Below, in pieces: positions 45,575-54,707 of a stretch of 64,000 nt of DNA. Within the stretch, counting starts at the first letter, position 1; each line of letters begins with the position of its first letter. Both the position numbers and the translations under genes were made by a program. Source of the DNA: Clostridiales bacterium (GTDB lineage Bacteria > Bacillota > Clostridia > Oscillospirales > Oscillospiraceae); the NCBI GenBank assembly GCA_019423635.1, contig JAHZBA010000002.1:1-64000 (forward strand), given 5' to 3'. The notes beneath the pieces were generated by a model, which did no database searches, was not told where the DNA came from, and was given only the letters and a program-made list of their open reading frames with translations.

Positions 45575-47577
45575 TCTTTGCGCTGGCCGGCAATCAGAAC
45601 TGCGGCAAGACCACCCTCTTCAACCAGCTCACCGGCTCCAACCAGCACGTGGGCAACTTCCCTGGGGTCACGGTGGACCAGAAGTCCGGTCTCATCCGGG
45701 GACAGAAGGACTGCACCGTGGCGGACCTGCCGGGGATCTACTCCATCCGGCCCTACACGCCGGAGGAGATTGTCACCCGGGACTTCATCCTGAACCAGCG
45801 TCCCGACGGCATCATCAACATTGTGGACGCCACCAACATCGAGCGCAACCTGTATCTGACGCTCCAGCTGATGGAGCTGCAGATCCCCATGGTGCTGGCC
45901 CTGAACATGATGGACGAGGTGTCCGCCGGAGGCGGCACCATTGATGTCAAGGGCATGTCCCAGGCCCTGGGCATTCCGGTGGTGCCCATCTCCGCCGTAA
46001 AAAACCAGGGCGTGGAGGAGCTGATCCGGGTGGCCGTGTCCACGGCCCGGAACCGCCGGACGCCTACGGTCTACGACTTCTGCTCTCCCGGTCCCGTCCA
46101 CCGCTGCATCCACGCGGTGGTCCACCAGATCGAGGACCACGCCGAGGCCGCCGGGCTTCCGGTCCGCTTCGCCGCCACCAAGCTCATCGAGGACGACGAG
46201 GACATCCGCCGCCGCCTGGCCCTGGACCAGAACGAGCTGGAGCTCATCGAGCACAGCGTGAAGGAGATGGAGGCGGAGCACGGCATGGACCGCAACGCCG
46301 CCCTGGCGGACATGCGCTATGACTTCATCGAGCGGGTCTGCCGGGACACGGTGGTCAAGTGCCGGGAGTCCCGGGAACGGAGCCGCAGCGAGGCCATCGA
46401 CCGGGTGGTGACCAACAAATACCTGGCCCTGCCCCTCTTTTTCGGTATCATGCTGGGGATCTTCTACCTGACCTTCAACGTCATCGGCGCCTTCCTCTCC
46501 GACCTGCTGGCGGCGGGGATCGAAGCCCTCACCGCCGCCGTGGACAGCGCCCTGACCGCATACGGGCTGAATCCGGTGGTGCAGAGCCTGGTGATCGACG
46601 GCGTGTTCGCCGGGGTGGGCAGCGTTTTGAGCTTCCTGCCCATCATCGTAGTGCTGTTCTTCTTCCTCTCCATTCTGGAGGACACCGGCTACATGGCAAG
46701 GGTTGCCTTCTTCATGGACCAGCTGCTGCGAAAGATCGGTCTCTCCGGCCGCAGCATCGTGCCCATGCTGATCGGCTTCGGCTGCTCCGTCCCCGCCATC
46801 ATGTCCACCCGGACCCTGGCCTCGGAGCGGGACCGGCGGATGACCATCCTGCTGACGCCCTTCATGAGCTGTTCCGCCAAGATCCCCATCTATGGCGTGT
46901 TCTCCGCCGCCTTCTTCCCCCGTTATGCCGCCCTGGTGATGATCGCCTTGTATCTGGGCGGCATCCTGGCGGGCATCCTGGCCGCCAAGGTCCTCGGGGC
47001 CACGGCCTTCCGGGGCAACCCCGTCCCCTTCGTCATGGAGCTGCCCAATTACCGCTTCCCCTCCGCCCGGAGCGTGGGGCAGCTGTGCTGGGACAAGGCC
47101 AAGGACTTCCTCACCCGGGCCTTCACCATCATCTTTCTCGCCACCATCATCGTCTGGTTCCTCCAGACCTTTGATACCCGGCTGAACCTGGTGGACGACA
47201 GCGCCAAGAGCCTGCTGGCCACGGTGGGTGCGTGGATCGCCCCCATCCTTGCCCCTCTGGGCTTCGGGGACTGGCGGATCTCCACCGCCCTCATCACCGG
47301 CTTCATCGCCAAGGAGTCCGTCATCTCCACTCTGGGGGTCCTCACCGGCTCCGGCTCCGGTGTCACCGCCGCGGCCCTGGGCGGCCTCTTCACCCCGGTC
47401 TCCGCCGTCAGCTTCCTGGTGTTCACCCTGCTCTACACCCCCTGCGTGGCCGCCATCTCCGCCGTGAAGCGGGAGCTGCGCTCCGGCTGGCAGGCGGCGG
47501 GGGTGGCTTTGAGTCAGTGTGTCATCGCCTGGGTCGCCGCACTGCTGGTCTACCGCATCGCCCTTTTGTTGGCATAA
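45571..47577 (+). CDS. feoB: Ferrous iron transporter FeoB (locus 2)
   Basis: 668-residue FeoB, about 70 residues shorter than the locus 1 copy. G1 GNQNCGKTTLF (Gln where locus 1 has Pro), GNFPGVTVDQ, DLPGIYSIRPYTPEE and NMMD are present. The membrane domain carries GCSVPAIMSTRT and FMSCSAKIPIYG, with Ser/Cys differences from locus 1 (GCGVPGIM, FIPCGAKMPI). These changes in the two pore-lining regions may alter ion choice or affinity. ATG 45571 overlaps feoA; the longer frame upstream to 45250 is the shadow of feoA. Confidence 0.95.
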   Translation: MIFALAGNQNCGKTTLFNQLTGSNQHVGNFPGVTVDQKSGLIRGQKDCTVADLPGIYSIRPYTPEEIVTRDFILNQRPDGIINIVDATNIERNLYLTLQLMELQIPMVLALNMMDEVSAGGGTIDVKGMSQALGIPVVPISAVKNQGVEELIRVAVSTARNRRTPTVYDFCSPGPVHRCIHAVVHQIEDHAEAAGLPVRFAATKLIEDDEDIRRRLALDQNELELIEHSVKEMEAEHGMDRNAALADMRYDFIERVCRDTVVKCRESRERSRSEAIDRVVTNKYLALPLFFGIMLGIFYLTFNVIGAFLSDLLAAGIEALTAAVDSALTAYGLNPVVQSLVIDGVFAGVGSVLSFLPIIVVLFFFLSILEDTGYMARVAFFMDQLLRKIGLSGRSIVPMLIGFGCSVPAIMSTRTLASERDRRMTILLTPFMSCSAKIPIYGVFSAAFFPRYAALVMIALYLGGILAGILAAKVLGATAFRGNPVPFVMELPNYRFPSARSVGQLCWDKAKDFLTRAFTIIFLATIIVWFLQTFDTRLNLVDDSAKSLLATVGAWIAPILAPLGFGDWRISTALITGFIAKESVISTLGVLTGSGSGVTAAALGGLFTPVSAVSFLVFTLLYTPCVAAISAVKRELRSGWQAAGVALSQCVIAWVAALLVYRIALLLA

Positions 47578-47590
47578 AGGAGGCGCCTCC

Positions 47591-47716
47591 ATGCTGGAAT
47601 GTCTCATCCTGGCCGGCCTCGGCCTGTGGCTGATTCTGGCCCTGCGGTCCTGCCGCCGCCACCGGGGAGGCTGCTGCGGGGACTGCGCCCGCTGTCAAAG
47701 CCGCTGCCGCGATTGA
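47591..47716 (+). CDS. FeoB-associated Cys-rich membrane peptide (locus 2)
   Basis: 41-residue peptide starting at ATG 47591 behind AAAGGAGG. One membrane helix (LECLILAGLGLWLILAL) is followed by RSCRRHRGGCCGDCARCQSRC, with six cysteines. This is the same layout as the peptide after feoB locus 1 (6756-6893). Confidence 0.85.
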   Translation: MLECLILAGLGLWLILALRSCRRHRGGCCGDCARCQSRCRD

Positions 47717-47913
47717 CGGCGGAGCCGTCCCGCCAGCCCTTTCGGGGGCCGCGGGGTGTGGAAACCGGGCCGCCCGGCAGCCCTCTCCCCGGTCTCCGCT
47801 GCCCTTTTCAAAGGGCGGCGGGACGCACGGGTCAAAGCCCGTTTTTGTAAGTTTTGTGCGTTTTACAGGGATCTCCGCGGAGAATTCCATGAAATATGAC
47901 ACGTATCTGCACC

Positions 47914-47942
47914 TTGACTTTCCCTCTTTAGGCCGTTAAAAT
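47914..47942 (+). promoter_or_regulatory. Sigma-A promoter before a small membrane ORF
   Basis: TTGACT (47914-47919), 17-nt spacer, TAAAAT (47937-47942), 45 nt before the ATG at 47987. Confidence 0.65.
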
Positions 47943-47986
47943 AAAAGGCAATCAAGCAGCGGGTTTCCGCAGAAAGGAGCCGGACC

Positions 47987-48214
47987 ATGACCTGTGCCGC
48001 CATGTATGACAATCGGATGATGTCCCGCCATGCGTCCGCCTCCTGTGCGAACGCCGCTTTCTCCTGCGCCATTATGGTCATTCTGGACGCCATGATTCTG
48101 GCGTCCATTATTATTTTCGCGGGCCTGTCCGTGCTGGCTGTATGCCTGGTACTGGCAGTCGTACTGCTTGGCGGAAAAGTGAATGACGCACCCTGGGCGC
48201 GGGGATTCCGGTAA
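47987..48214 (+). CDS. Small hypothetical membrane protein
   Basis: 75-residue protein with Met/Ala/Ser/Cys-rich N-terminus (about residues 1-27) and a long hydrophobic stretch (ILDAMILASIIIFAGLSVLAVCLVLAVVLL, residues 32-61) long enough for one kinked or two short helices. It has a good ribosome binding site (AAAGGAGCC), its own promoter and a terminator after it, so it is more credible than its length implies. I do not recognise the family. Confidence 0.55.
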   Translation: MTCAAMYDNRMMSRHASASCANAAFSCAIMVILDAMILASIIIFAGLSVLAVCLVLAVVLLGGKVNDAPWARGFR

Positions 48215-48228
48215 CGGTTTGATACAGC

Positions 48229-48264
48229 AAAGCGGCTGCGCTCATGGGGCGGGGCCGCTTTTTT
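48229..48264 (+). terminator. Terminator before the liv operon
   Basis: AAAGCGGC/GCCGCTTT stem with a 17-nt loop and a T-tract (48259-48264), about 36 nt before livK. Confidence 0.75.
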
Positions 48265-48299
48265 GTATGATATCTCAAGTAAAAAAGGAGAAGAACACG

Positions 48300-49508
48300 A
48301 TGAAAAAGAAACTCTTTGCAGCTCTGATGGCCATGGTCATGGTCCTCAGCCTGGCCGCCTGCGGCGGCGGCAATGCCGGCGGAAACAGCAGTGACAATGC
48401 CGGCGGAAACAGCGGCGACGGTGACGGCGCGGCCGCCTTTAAAATCGGCACCATCGGCCCTCTCACCGGCGACTACGCCATCTACGGCAAGGCCGTGGCC
48501 AACGGCGCCAAGATCGCCGTGGACGAGATCAACGCCGCCGGCGGCGACATCCGCTTCGAGGTCCAGTCCCAGGACGATATGGGCGACGGCGAGGCCTCTG
48601 TCAACGCCTACAACAACCTGATGGACTGGGGTATGCAGCTTCTGGTGGGCCCCACCACCACCGGCGCCTCCATCGCCGTGGCCGCCAAGGCCTTTGAGGA
48701 GCGCACCTTCATGCTGACTCCCTCCGGCTCCTCTGTGGACATCATTGTCGATTCCAACACCGGCGCCAACCGTGACAACGTGTTCCAGGTCTGCTTCACC
48801 GACCCCAACCAGGGCACTGCCTCCGCCGACTATATTGCCGAGAACTATCCCGACGCCAAGGTGGCGGTGATCTATCAGAACGACAACGCCTATTCCCAGG
48901 GCATCCGGGACACCTTTGCGGCTGAGGCGGCTGTGAAGGGCGTGAACATCGTCGATGAGGAGACCTTCACCACCGACACCCAGACCAACTTCTCCGTGCA
49001 GCTGACCGCGGTGCAGTCCGCCGGCGCGGATCTGGTGTTCCTGCCCATCTACTATCAGCCCGCCTCCGTCATCCTGACCCAGGCCAACCAGATGGGCTAT
49101 GCCCCCACCTTCTTCGGCGTGGACGGCATGGACGGCATTTTGACCATGGAGGGCTTCGACGCCTCCCTGGCCGAGGGCGTCATGCTGCTGACCCCCTTCT
49201 CCGCCGACGCCGAGGATGAGCGGACCCAGAACTTCGTCAAGACCTACCAGGATGCCTACGGTGAGCTGCCCAACCAGTTTGCCGCCGACGCCTATGACGG
49301 CGTGTATATCGTCAAGGCCGCCCTGGAGGCCGCCGGCTGCACCGCCGACATGAGCTCCACCGACATCTGCGAGGCGGTCACCGCCGCCATGACCTCCCTC
49401 TCCGTGGACGGCCTCACCGGCCAGGGCATGACCTGGGCCGAGGACGGCCAGGTGGCCAAGGCTCCCATGGCCGTGGTCATCAAGGACGGCGTGTACGTCA
49501 CGCCCTGA
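48300..49508 (+). CDS. livK: Branched-chain amino-acid ABC transporter substrate-binding lipoprotein
   Basis: 402-residue periplasmic-binding-type lipoprotein (type I fold). Signal and lipobox MVLSLAAC end near Cys21; a Gly/Asn-rich linker contains a 24-nt tandem duplication (NAGGNSSD, NAGGNSGD). The mature part starts with FKIGTIGPLTGDYAIYGKAV, as in LivJ/LivK. It captures branched-chain or related amino acids for the permease encoded downstream. GC is high and codon use suggests strong expression. ATG 48300 follows AAAGGAG. Confidence 0.92.
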   Translation: MKKKLFAALMAMVMVLSLAACGGGNAGGNSSDNAGGNSGDGDGAAAFKIGTIGPLTGDYAIYGKAVANGAKIAVDEINAAGGDIRFEVQSQDDMGDGEASVNAYNNLMDWGMQLLVGPTTTGASIAVAAKAFEERTFMLTPSGSSVDIIVDSNTGANRDNVFQVCFTDPNQGTASADYIAENYPDAKVAVIYQNDNAYSQGIRDTFAAEAAVKGVNIVDEETFTTDTQTNFSVQLTAVQSAGADLVFLPIYYQPASVILTQANQMGYAPTFFGVDGMDGILTMEGFDASLAEGVMLLTPFSADAEDERTQNFVKTYQDAYGELPNQFAADAYDGVYIVKAALEAAGCTADMSSTDICEAVTAAMTSLSVDGLTGQGMTWAEDGQVAKAPMAVVIKDGVYVTP

Positions 49509-49546
49509 CCGCTGCCCCTTTGCGGCACTGAGACAACCTATCCGGA

Positions 49547-49626
49547 CCGCCGGGAGCGGAAGCTCCCGGCGGGGCCGGTCCCCTCTATGGCGGAAATCGC
49601 GGCAGAGCCGCGCTCTGCCGCGATTT
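49547..49626 (+). terminator. Two hairpins between livK and livH
   Basis: CCGCCGGGAGC-GGAA-GCTCCCGGCGG (49547-49572) and AAATCGCGGCAGAG-CCGCG-CTCTGCCGCGATTT (49594-49626). The latter ends in TTTC. They probably attenuate read-through, so that the binding protein is made in excess over the transporter. Confidence 0.72.
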
Positions 49627-49660
49627 CTGTCATGGAACAACAAAGAAAGAGGTGTTCTCT

Positions 49661-50563
49661 ATGGAATTTCTCTCCTACCTCATCAGCGGCATCAGCCTGG
49701 GGAGCGTCTACGCCATCATTGCCCTGGGCTATACCATGGTCTACGGCATCGCCAAGATGCTGAACTTCGCCCACGGCGACGTCATTATGGTAGGCGGCTA
49801 TATCTCCTTTTGCGGCATGAGCTATCTGGGGCTGCCCACTGCGGTCTCCATTCTCCTGGCCATGCTGGTGTGCACGGTGCTGGGCGTGGTCATCGAGGGC
49901 CTTGCCTACAAGCCCCTGCGCTCCGCCCCCTCCCTGGCGGTGCTGATTACCGCCATCGGCGTGAGCTACCTGCTGCAAAACGCGGCCCTTCTGATCTGGG
50001 GCGCCTCCGGCAAGGTGTACTCCCCCATCATCCCCGTCACCAACGCCGCCGGAGAGGCCAACGCCCTGAAGCTCTTTGACGGCCGTCTCTCCATCTCCTA
50101 CATCTCCCTTTTGACCATGGCCGCCTGCATCGTCATCATGACGGGGCTGACCCTCTTCACCAGCCGCACCAAGCTGGGCAAGGCCATGCGGGCCTGCTCC
50201 GAGGACAAGGGCGCGGCGCAGCTCATGGGCATCAACGTCAACGCCACCATCTCCACCACCTTCGCCATCGGCTCCGCCCTGGCGGCCATTGCCGGGGTGC
50301 TGCTGTGCTCCTTCAACCCCACCCTCACCCCCACCACCGGCTCCATGCCCGGCATCAAGGCCTTTACCGCCGCGGTGTTCGGCGGCATCGGGTCCATCCC
50401 CGGGGCGTTCCTGGGCGGCGTGCTGCTGGGCGTCATCGAGTCCATGGCCCAGGCCTATATCTCCACGAACCTGGCCAACTCCATCGTCTTCGCCGTGCTG
50501 ATCGTCACGCTGCTGGTGAAGCCGGCCGGACTTCTGGGCCGGTATGTGCCGGAGAAAGTTTGA
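49661..50563 (+). CDS. livH: Branched-chain amino-acid ABC transporter permease LivH
   Basis: 300-residue membrane subunit with about eight helices. It shows YLISGISLGSVYAIIALGYTMVYGIAKMLNFAHGD (residues 5-39) and the EAA-like loop SRTKLGKAMRACSEDKGAAQLMGIN. It ends with the LLVKPAGLLG family signature. I chose ATG 49661 behind AGAAAGAGG rather than the GTG at 49652. Confidence 0.93.
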   Translation: MEFLSYLISGISLGSVYAIIALGYTMVYGIAKMLNFAHGDVIMVGGYISFCGMSYLGLPTAVSILLAMLVCTVLGVVIEGLAYKPLRSAPSLAVLITAIGVSYLLQNAALLIWGASGKVYSPIIPVTNAAGEANALKLFDGRLSISYISLLTMAACIVIMTGLTLFTSRTKLGKAMRACSEDKGAAQLMGINVNATISTTFAIGSALAAIAGVLLCSFNPTLTPTTGSMPGIKAFTAAVFGGIGSIPGAFLGGVLLGVIESMAQAYISTNLANSIVFAVLIVTLLVKPAGLLGRYVPEKV

Positions 50564-50573
50564 GGTGAACGCC

Positions 50574-51644
50574 ATGAAACAGATGAAAAAGCACACCCGC
50601 ACCAATCTCATCACCTATCTGGGCGTCATCGCCGCCTTTTTGCTCATCACCGTTCTGCGCAACAGCGGCGCACTCAGCCGCTCCCTCACGGGCCAGCTGG
50701 TCCCCATCTGCTGCTATATGTCCATGGCGGTCTCCCTGAACCTGACGGTGGGCATCCTGGGAGAGCTGAGCCTGGGCCACGCGGGCTTCATGAGCGTGGG
50801 GGCCTTCTCCGGCATCGTCGCCGCCATGAGCCTCCAGACGGCAGTGCCCTTTGTGCCGCTGCGGCTGGCCATCGCCATGGCCGTGGGCGCGGCGGCGGCG
50901 GCCCTGGCCGGCGCCGTGGTGGGTATGCCCGTCCTGCGGCTGCGGGGCGACTATCTGGCCATCGTCACCCTGGCCTTCGGCGAGATCATCAAGGAGCTCA
51001 TCAACTGCCTGCTGGTGGGCTATGACGCCAAGGGCCTGCATGTGATCTTCAACCTCACCGGCGGCAAAACCGTGGAGGATCTCCGCCTGGGCGAGGGCGG
51101 CGTGGCCCTCATCAAGGGCGCCCAGGGCGCCACCGCCACCAGCACCATCGCCACCTTCACCGCCGGCTTTGTGCTGGTGATGATTACTCTGGCAATCGTT
51201 CTGAACCTGAAGTACAGCCGGGCGGGCCGGGCCATCATGGCCCTGCGGGACAATGCCATTGCCGCCGAGAGCATCGGCCTCAACGTCACCAAGTACAAGA
51301 TGATGGCCTTTGTCACCTCCGCCGCCCTGGCCGGCGCCGCCGGCGCCCTGTACGGGCTGAACTTCTCCTCGCTCCAGGCCACCAAGTTCAATTTCAACAC
51401 CTCCATTCTGATCCTGGTCTTCGTAGTGCTGGGAGGTCTTGGCAACATCTGGGGCTCCCTCATCGCCGCGGCGGCGCTGACGGTGCTGCCGGAGCTGCTG
51501 CGGGCCTTCTCCGACTACCGGATGCTGGTGTATGCCATTGTGCTGATTCTGGTGATGCTGGCCACCAACAACGCCGGCTTCAAGGCATTCCTCCGCCGCC
51601 TTTTCCGCTGGAACGGCGGAGCCGTCGGAAAGGAGGCGGCATAA
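50574..51644 (+). CDS. livM: Branched-chain amino-acid ABC transporter permease LivM
   Basis: 356-residue partner permease: MSMAVSLNLTVGILGELSLGHAGFMSVGAF in residues 49-78, LRGDYLAIVTLAFGEI and the cytosolic loop SRAGRAIMALRDNAIAAESIGLN that contacts the ATPases. Helices fill the rest. ATG 50574 lies 10 nt after livH and only 1 nt separates its stop from livG. Confidence 0.93.
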   Translation: MKQMKKHTRTNLITYLGVIAAFLLITVLRNSGALSRSLTGQLVPICCYMSMAVSLNLTVGILGELSLGHAGFMSVGAFSGIVAAMSLQTAVPFVPLRLAIAMAVGAAAAALAGAVVGMPVLRLRGDYLAIVTLAFGEIIKELINCLLVGYDAKGLHVIFNLTGGKTVEDLRLGEGGVALIKGAQGATATSTIATFTAGFVLVMITLAIVLNLKYSRAGRAIMALRDNAIAAESIGLNVTKYKMMAFVTSAALAGAAGALYGLNFSSLQATKFNFNTSILILVFVVLGGLGNIWGSLIAAAALTVLPELLRAFSDYRMLVYAIVLILVMLATNNAGFKAFLRRLFRWNGGAVGKEAA

Positions 51645-51645
51645 C

Positions 51646-52479
51646 ATGCTCTCCAAACTCGTTCCCATGCACTCCCCCAACATGCTGCCGGACCGGGACA
51701 GTGACAAAAGTCCCATTCTGGAGTGTGTGAATCTGGGGATCAACTTCGGCGGCCTGGCGGCCGTGGAGGACTTCAACATCGCCGTGGGCCGCACGGAGAT
51801 CTCCGCCCTCATCGGCCCCAACGGCGCGGGCAAGACCACCGTCTTCAACCTCCTGACCAAGGTCTACCACCCCACCAAGGGCACCATCCTCTTAGACGGC
51901 GTGGACACCCACGGTATGACCACCGCCCAGGTGAACCGGGCGGGCATCGCCCGGACCTTCCAGAACATCCGCCTTTTCAACGACCTGACGGTGGAGGAGA
52001 ACATCACCGTGGCCATGGACAACCAGCTGCACTACAACATGTGGAGCGGCATCCTCCGCCTCCCCCGCTTCTGGCGGGAGGAGAAGGTGGCCCATGAGCG
52101 GGCCCTGGAGCTGTTGTCCCTTTTCAACATGGAGAGCCTTGCAAACGTCAAGGCCGGCTCTCTGCCCTACGGCGCCCAGCGCCGCCTGGAAATCATCCGG
52201 GCCCTGGCCACGAACCCCTCCCTGCTGCTGCTGGATGAGCCCGCCGCCGGCATGAACCCCTCGGAGACGGCGGAGCTCATGGAGAACATCCGCAAGATCC
52301 GGGACACCTTCCAGATCGCAATCCTGCTGATCGAGCACGACATGAGCCTGGTGATGAACATCTGCGAGGTGGTGGGCGTGCTGAACTTCGGCCGTATCAT
52401 CGCCAAGGGGACCCCGGAGGAAATCCAGTCCAACCCCATGGTCATCGAGGCGTATCTGGGCAAGAAGAAGGAGGCGTGA
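51646..52479 (+). CDS. livG: Branched-chain amino-acid ABC transporter ATP-binding protein LivG
   Basis: 277-residue ATPase: Walker A GPNGAGKTTVFN (about residue 59-70), Q-loop ARTFQNIRLFNDLTVEENI, an LPYGAQRRLEIIRALA signature segment (the usual LSYG-Q pattern of LivG) and Walker B LLLLDEPAAGMNPSE. ATG 51646 follows AAAGGAGG. Energises import together with LivF. Confidence 0.95.
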   Translation: MLSKLVPMHSPNMLPDRDSDKSPILECVNLGINFGGLAAVEDFNIAVGRTEISALIGPNGAGKTTVFNLLTKVYHPTKGTILLDGVDTHGMTTAQVNRAGIARTFQNIRLFNDLTVEENITVAMDNQLHYNMWSGILRLPRFWREEKVAHERALELLSLFNMESLANVKAGSLPYGAQRRLEIIRALATNPSLLLLDEPAAGMNPSETAELMENIRKIRDTFQIAILLIEHDMSLVMNICEVVGVLNFGRIIAKGTPEEIQSNPMVIEAYLGKKKEA

Positions 52480-52481
52480 GT

Positions 52482-53192
52482 ATGGCAGCACCGATTCTGA
52501 AAGTGGACGACATCAACGTCTATTACGGCAGTATTCACGCCATCAAGGGGATCTCCTTCGAGGTGAACGAGGGGGAGATCGTCACGCTGATCGGCGCCAA
52601 CGGCGCGGGCAAATCCACCACGCTGAACACCATCTCCGGCCTGCTCCGCAGCCGCACGGGCTCCATCACCTTCCTGGAGCAGGACCTGGGAAAGGTGCCC
52701 GCCCACAAGATCGTCTCCCGGGGCCTGGCCCTGGTGCCGGAGGGCCGCCGCGTCTTTTTGCAGATGACGGTGCAGGAGAACCTGGAGATGGGTGCCTACA
52801 CCCAGGGCGGCAAGATCGAGGGGGATCTGGACCAGGTCTATGTGCAGTTCCCCCGCCTGAAGGAGCGCTGCAAGCAGATTGCGGGCACCCTCTCCGGCGG
52901 CGAGCAGCAGATGCTGGCCATGGGCCGGGCCCTCATGAGCCATCCCCGGCTCTTGATGCTGGATGAGCCCTCCATGGGTCTTGCGCCGATTCTGGTGGAG
53001 CAGATCTTCCAGATCATTCAGGACCTCCACAAGGCCGGGTCCACCATTTTGCTGGTGGAGCAGAACGCCCAGGCGGCCCTGTCCGTAGCGGACCGGGGCT
53101 ACGTCCTGGAGACGGGCCGGATCGTCACCTCCGGCACCGGAAAGGACCTGCTGGAGAGCCCTGCCATCAAAAAGGCCTATCTGGGCGGCTGA
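52482..53192 (+). CDS. livF: Branched-chain amino-acid ABC transporter ATP-binding protein LivF
   Basis: 236-residue ATPase: Walker A GANGAGKSTTLNTI (residue 37-50), Q-loop PEGRRVFLQMTVQENLEMGAY, signature LSGGEQQMLAMGRALM and Walker B LLMLDEPSMGLAP. ATG 52482 follows AAGGAGG and sits 2 nt after livG. Confidence 0.95.
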   Translation: MAAPILKVDDINVYYGSIHAIKGISFEVNEGEIVTLIGANGAGKSTTLNTISGLLRSRTGSITFLEQDLGKVPAHKIVSRGLALVPEGRRVFLQMTVQENLEMGAYTQGGKIEGDLDQVYVQFPRLKERCKQIAGTLSGGEQQMLAMGRALMSHPRLLMLDEPSMGLAPILVEQIFQIIQDLHKAGSTILLVEQNAQAALSVADRGYVLETGRIVTSGTGKDLLESPAIKKAYLGG

Positions 53193-53204
53193 GCCGTCCG
53201 GGAA

Positions 53205-53244
53205 AGCGCCGGGAGACGGAGACCAATCTCCGCCTCCCGGCGCT
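53205..53244 (+). terminator. Stem-loop after livF
   Basis: AGCGCCGGGAG-A-CGGAGA / TCTCCG-C-CTCCCGGCGCT forms a long near-perfect stem with a 4-nt loop. No clear T-tract, so it may stabilise the 3' end rather than terminate strongly. Confidence 0.6.
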
Positions 53245-53393
53245 TGCACTTCCCGCTCGGGACCTCCTCCAGCGGGGGCAGGTCCGCCTTTACCCGCCTT
53301 GCATTTTCCGCCTCCCTATGCTATCCTGAAAACACCAGCCCGCCCGGCTCTGCCAGGGTCCGGCGGGCCATCACACCATCACAGGAGGGAATC

Positions 53394-54173
53394 ATGGGTT
53401 TTCTGGACAAATTCCGCAAGAAGCCGGTGACCTCGCCCGGCGGCTCCCCCATCTACCGCTACGAGACACCCAGGGATCAGGGGCTGCGGGTTCCCCAGGC
53501 CTTCGGGACCTATGCCGAGGAGATCACCGCCCACTTTGAGGCGCTCTTTCCGGGTCGGGAGAGCTTCGTGTTCCATGAGCTCCTCTCCGATCTGGTCCAC
53601 ATTGACGTGAACATCCTGCGCCCCACGGAAAAGGACAACTACTATGTCCTCTACACCACCGGCATGAGCGACCTGCCCATGACGCTGCCGGACGAGATCC
53701 CGGATCAGGAGGCGTGGAAGTACGCGGAGCTGTACCTGTTTTTGCCCGGCGACTGGGACTTCGGCAAAACCGGAGACCTGGACAAGGATCTGCCGGAGTC
53801 CAGCTACTGGCCCATCCGGATGCTGAAATTCCTGGCCCGCTTCCCCCACGAGTACGAGACCTGGCTGGGCTGGGGCCACACCATGCCCAACGGACCGGAC
53901 TACACGCCCCTGACCGAGGGCGCGGGCTTTGGCGGCGTGGTCCTGGCACAGCCCTCCGTCGTTGCCCCCCTGGAGACCCGGGACAAAAAACGACTCAGCT
54001 TCTACCTGGTGATCCCCGCCTACCAGCAGGAGATTGAGTACAAGCTGAAATACGGCATGGAGGAGCTGGACAAGCTCTTCATAAAAAATCAGATGCCCCT
54101 GGTGCTGGATCTCCATCGGCCCAACTACTGCACGGACTTCACAGAGGTCCTGGACGGGCCGGAGACCCAGTGA
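53394..54173 (+). CDS. Suppressor-of-fused (SUFU) domain protein
   Basis: 259-residue soluble protein: HIDVNILRPTEKDNYYVLYTTGMSDLPMTLP in residues 70-100, YAELYLFLPGDWDF, the WPIRMLKFLARFPHEYETWLGWGHT helix (residues 141-165) and FYLVIPAYQQEIEYKLKYG. These are the marks of bacterial SUFU-domain proteins. Many serve as immunity-type or unknown proteins in polymorphic toxin contexts, and no toxin is nearby. ATG 53394 follows AGGAGGG. Confidence 0.85.
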   Translation: MGFLDKFRKKPVTSPGGSPIYRYETPRDQGLRVPQAFGTYAEEITAHFEALFPGRESFVFHELLSDLVHIDVNILRPTEKDNYYVLYTTGMSDLPMTLPDEIPDQEAWKYAELYLFLPGDWDFGKTGDLDKDLPESSYWPIRMLKFLARFPHEYETWLGWGHTMPNGPDYTPLTEGAGFGGVVLAQPSVVAPLETRDKKRLSFYLVIPAYQQEIEYKLKYGMEELDKLFIKNQMPLVLDLHRPNYCTDFTEVLDGPETQ

Positions 54174-54197
54174 TCGGAGAGGGGAGGAGGAAGTTCC

Positions 54198-54617
54198 ATG
54201 GAATACCGGAGATTTGAAAACGTGTGCATCGTCCGCCTGGACCCCGGCGAGGACATCCTGGAGCAGATCCGGGTTCTGGCCCTGCGGGAGGACATCCGTC
54301 TGGCCTCCGTCCAGGGCCTGGGGGCGGTGAACGATTTCACCGTGGGCGTCTTTGACACTGTGACCAAGGCCTATCACGCCAACCGCTTCCAGGGCAGCTA
54401 CGAGATCGTCTCCCTCACCGGCACCATCAGCACCATGAACGGGGAGTTCTACTGCCACCTGCACATGAGCGCCGGAGACGACCGGGGCCGCGTCATGGGA
54501 GGACACCTGAACAGGGCCGTTATCAGCGCCACGGCGGAGCTGGTGGTCACGATCCTCCCCGGCAGCGTGGACCGGGCCTTCAGCGAGGAGATCGGACTGA
54601 ACCTGTTTCGGTTCTGA
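54198..54617 (+). CDS. PPC/DUF296-domain protein
   Basis: 139-residue PPC (plants and prokaryotes conserved) domain protein. VCIVRLDPGEDILEQI, IRLASVQGLGAVNDFTVG, EIVSLTGTIS and the HLHMSAGDDRGRVMGGHLN histidine cluster are typical; three histidines may bind a metal. In bacteria these proteins form trimers and their function is unclear. ATG 54198 follows GGAGGAGG. Confidence 0.9.
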   Translation: MEYRRFENVCIVRLDPGEDILEQIRVLALREDIRLASVQGLGAVNDFTVGVFDTVTKAYHANRFQGSYEIVSLTGTISTMNGEFYCHLHMSAGDDRGRVMGGHLNRAVISATAELVVTILPGSVDRAFSEEIGLNLFRF

Positions 54618-54638
54618 GGCATGGCCGAGCGGACGAGA

Positions 54639-54679
54639 AGCGGGACGCCGCCAAAGGGCGGCGTCCCGCTCTGTTTTTT
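54639..54679 (+). terminator. Intrinsic terminator after the PPC gene
   Basis: Perfect 14-bp stem AGCGGGACGCCGCC/GGCGGCGTCCCGCT, loop AAAG, followed by CTGTTTTTT. Confidence 0.93.
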
Positions 54680-54707
54680 ACTCAGGAGAGCTCCGGAGCC
54701 TGCCGGC

